DNA of 7,385 nucleotides. Origin: Bacteroidales bacterium (GTDB taxonomy: Bacteria; Bacteroidota; Bacteroidia; Bacteroidales; Paludibacteraceae). Under the pieces are notes generated by a model. That model had not been told where the DNA came from. It did not search any database and worked only from the letters and a program-made list of their open reading frames with translations. Positions within the stretch are counted from its first letter, which is position 1. Each line of letters starts with the position of its first letter. The stretch spans positions 1-7,385 of the forward strand of contig CAAGHA010000097.1 in assembly GCA_900769555.1 (NCBI GenBank), read 5' to 3'. Both the position numbers and the translations under genes were made by a program. Positions 6,964 to 7,385 of the stretch are shown here, in pieces.

Positions 6964-6995
6964 CAAAGATACAAAATCTTATTTCTTTAAACAAA
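6964..6995 (-). promoter_or_regulatory. Perfect Bacteroidetes promoter for the NYN gene
   Basis: Read on the minus strand, TTTG at 6995-6992 is followed after exactly 20 nt by TATCTTTG at 6971-6964, a full match to the TTTG/TAnnTTTG consensus. Transcription should start near 6957. That leaves a leader of about 65 nt containing two hairpins before the ATG at 6890, and excludes the upstream ATG at 6974 from the mRNA. Confidence 0.75.
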
Positions 6996-7118
6996 ATAAA
7001 TTGAGTGTTTTCCTTACAATAGTTCGTTAAAAATGACTATATTTTTTGCACTTCGTTCTTTACAGTACACAACTTAAATCGTTCAAGGACACCGATTTTC
7101 TGACCAAAAATAAGATTA

Positions 7119-7145
7119 TTTGCAATAAAAGCAGTACTTTGCAAT
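7119..7145. repeat. Short direct repeat TTTGCAAT
   Basis: TTTGCAAT occurs at 7119-7126 and again at 7138-7145, 19 bp apart start to start, in the gap between the two minus-strand genes, just past the stop of the right-edge gene. It could be a binding-site pair, but an 8-bp repeat in AT-rich DNA may be chance. No strong terminator was seen for the right-edge gene. Confidence 0.2.
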
Positions 7146-7153
7146 GAATTGGA

Positions 7154-7385
7154 TTACATATCGTCTATAGATAGACCTCTATAAATAAACTCATAGTTCT
7201 TGAATGTGCCGACAGCTTTAAAGAACATCTCGGTTTTGGCTCTTAATGCCGCTTCATCAAAGTTTTTCTCTTGACGCTTGACTTCAATAAACTCTATCTT
7301 GTTTTCCAACTCATCTTCAGTTACTATGTCAATCTCATTTTCTCCCTTGCGGTCATGCCAATATCCAAGGCGAGTATATTCGCCA
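7154..7385 (-). CDS. Partial AAA-ATPase with DUF234-type PD-(D/E)XK C-terminus
   Basis: Only the C-terminal 76 residues are in the window; the gene continues beyond the right edge. The translation (first full codon at 7384) has GYWHDRKGENEIDIV, then KIEFIEVKR. The spaced D19 and E34-V-K36 are the core of a PD-(D/E)XK fold. This arrangement is typical of the C-terminal DUF234 domain of archaeal/bacterial ATP-binding proteins related to the DEXX-box ATPase family. In those proteins an N-terminal P-loop ATPase domain precedes it, but that part cannot be seen here. The biological role of these ATPases is poorly known. It is transcribed in the same direction as the NYN gene, but that gene has its own strong promoter, so they need not be one operon. 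Confidence 0.75.
   Translation of the reverse strand, partial: GEYTRLGYWHDRKGENEIDIVTEDELENKIEFIEVKRQEKNFDEAALRAKTEMFFKAVGTFKNYEFIYRGLSIDDM

Noticed and set aside
1..7385. CRISPR array, insertion sequence or tRNA gene
   Set aside because: No regularly spaced repeats, transposase or terminal inverted repeats with target duplication, and no cloverleaf were seen on either strand.

Overview
The window looks like a piece of a Bacteroidales chromosome (Bacteroides/Prevotella-like). The evidence is an AT-rich background, genes without Shine-Dalgarno sequences, and two promoters of the Bacteroidetes primary sigma type (TTTG, about 20 nt, TAnnTTTG). One of these, upstream of the NYN gene, is a perfect match. 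The genus is not resolved.

Layout. Positions 1-320 are AT-rich and hold no gene, only candidate promoter boxes. Positions about 432-640 form a GC-richer island (about 52% G+C by hand count over 441-640) that folds as a 133-nt imperfect hairpin. It is followed by a rho-independent terminator, so it looks like a structured leader or small RNA. Right after it come mod (709-2661) and res (2666-5305), 4 nt apart. They encode an apparently intact Type III restriction-modification system: a beta-class DNA methyltransferase and a helicase-nuclease with all key motifs visible. A 62-codon fragment overlaps the end of res and resembles the end of a DprA/SLOG-like DNA-binding protein. A small secreted protein of unknown function (5673-6167) follows behind its own promoter.

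On the minus strand, a NYN-domain (PIN-like) putative ribonuclease occupies 6243-6890. Its promoter at 6964-6995 is separated from the start codon by two hairpins, the second followed by a U-tract. This shows that the longer upstream start is wrong and suggests attenuation. The right edge holds the C-terminal 76 residues of an AAA-ATPase/DUF234-type protein with a PD-(D/E)XK nuclease-like end.

How they may work together: Mod and Res form a classical defence complex in which Mod marks and recognises the site and Res translocates and cuts. The unusual part is regulatory. Both mod and the NYN gene lie behind a terminator-like leader. In the mod leader one segment (559-566) can pair with either an upstream or a downstream partner, so a folding switch or an independent small RNA is possible. 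The neighbourhood (restriction system, gene remnant, NYN nuclease, DUF234 ATPase) looks like an accessory or defence-type region; that is an inference.
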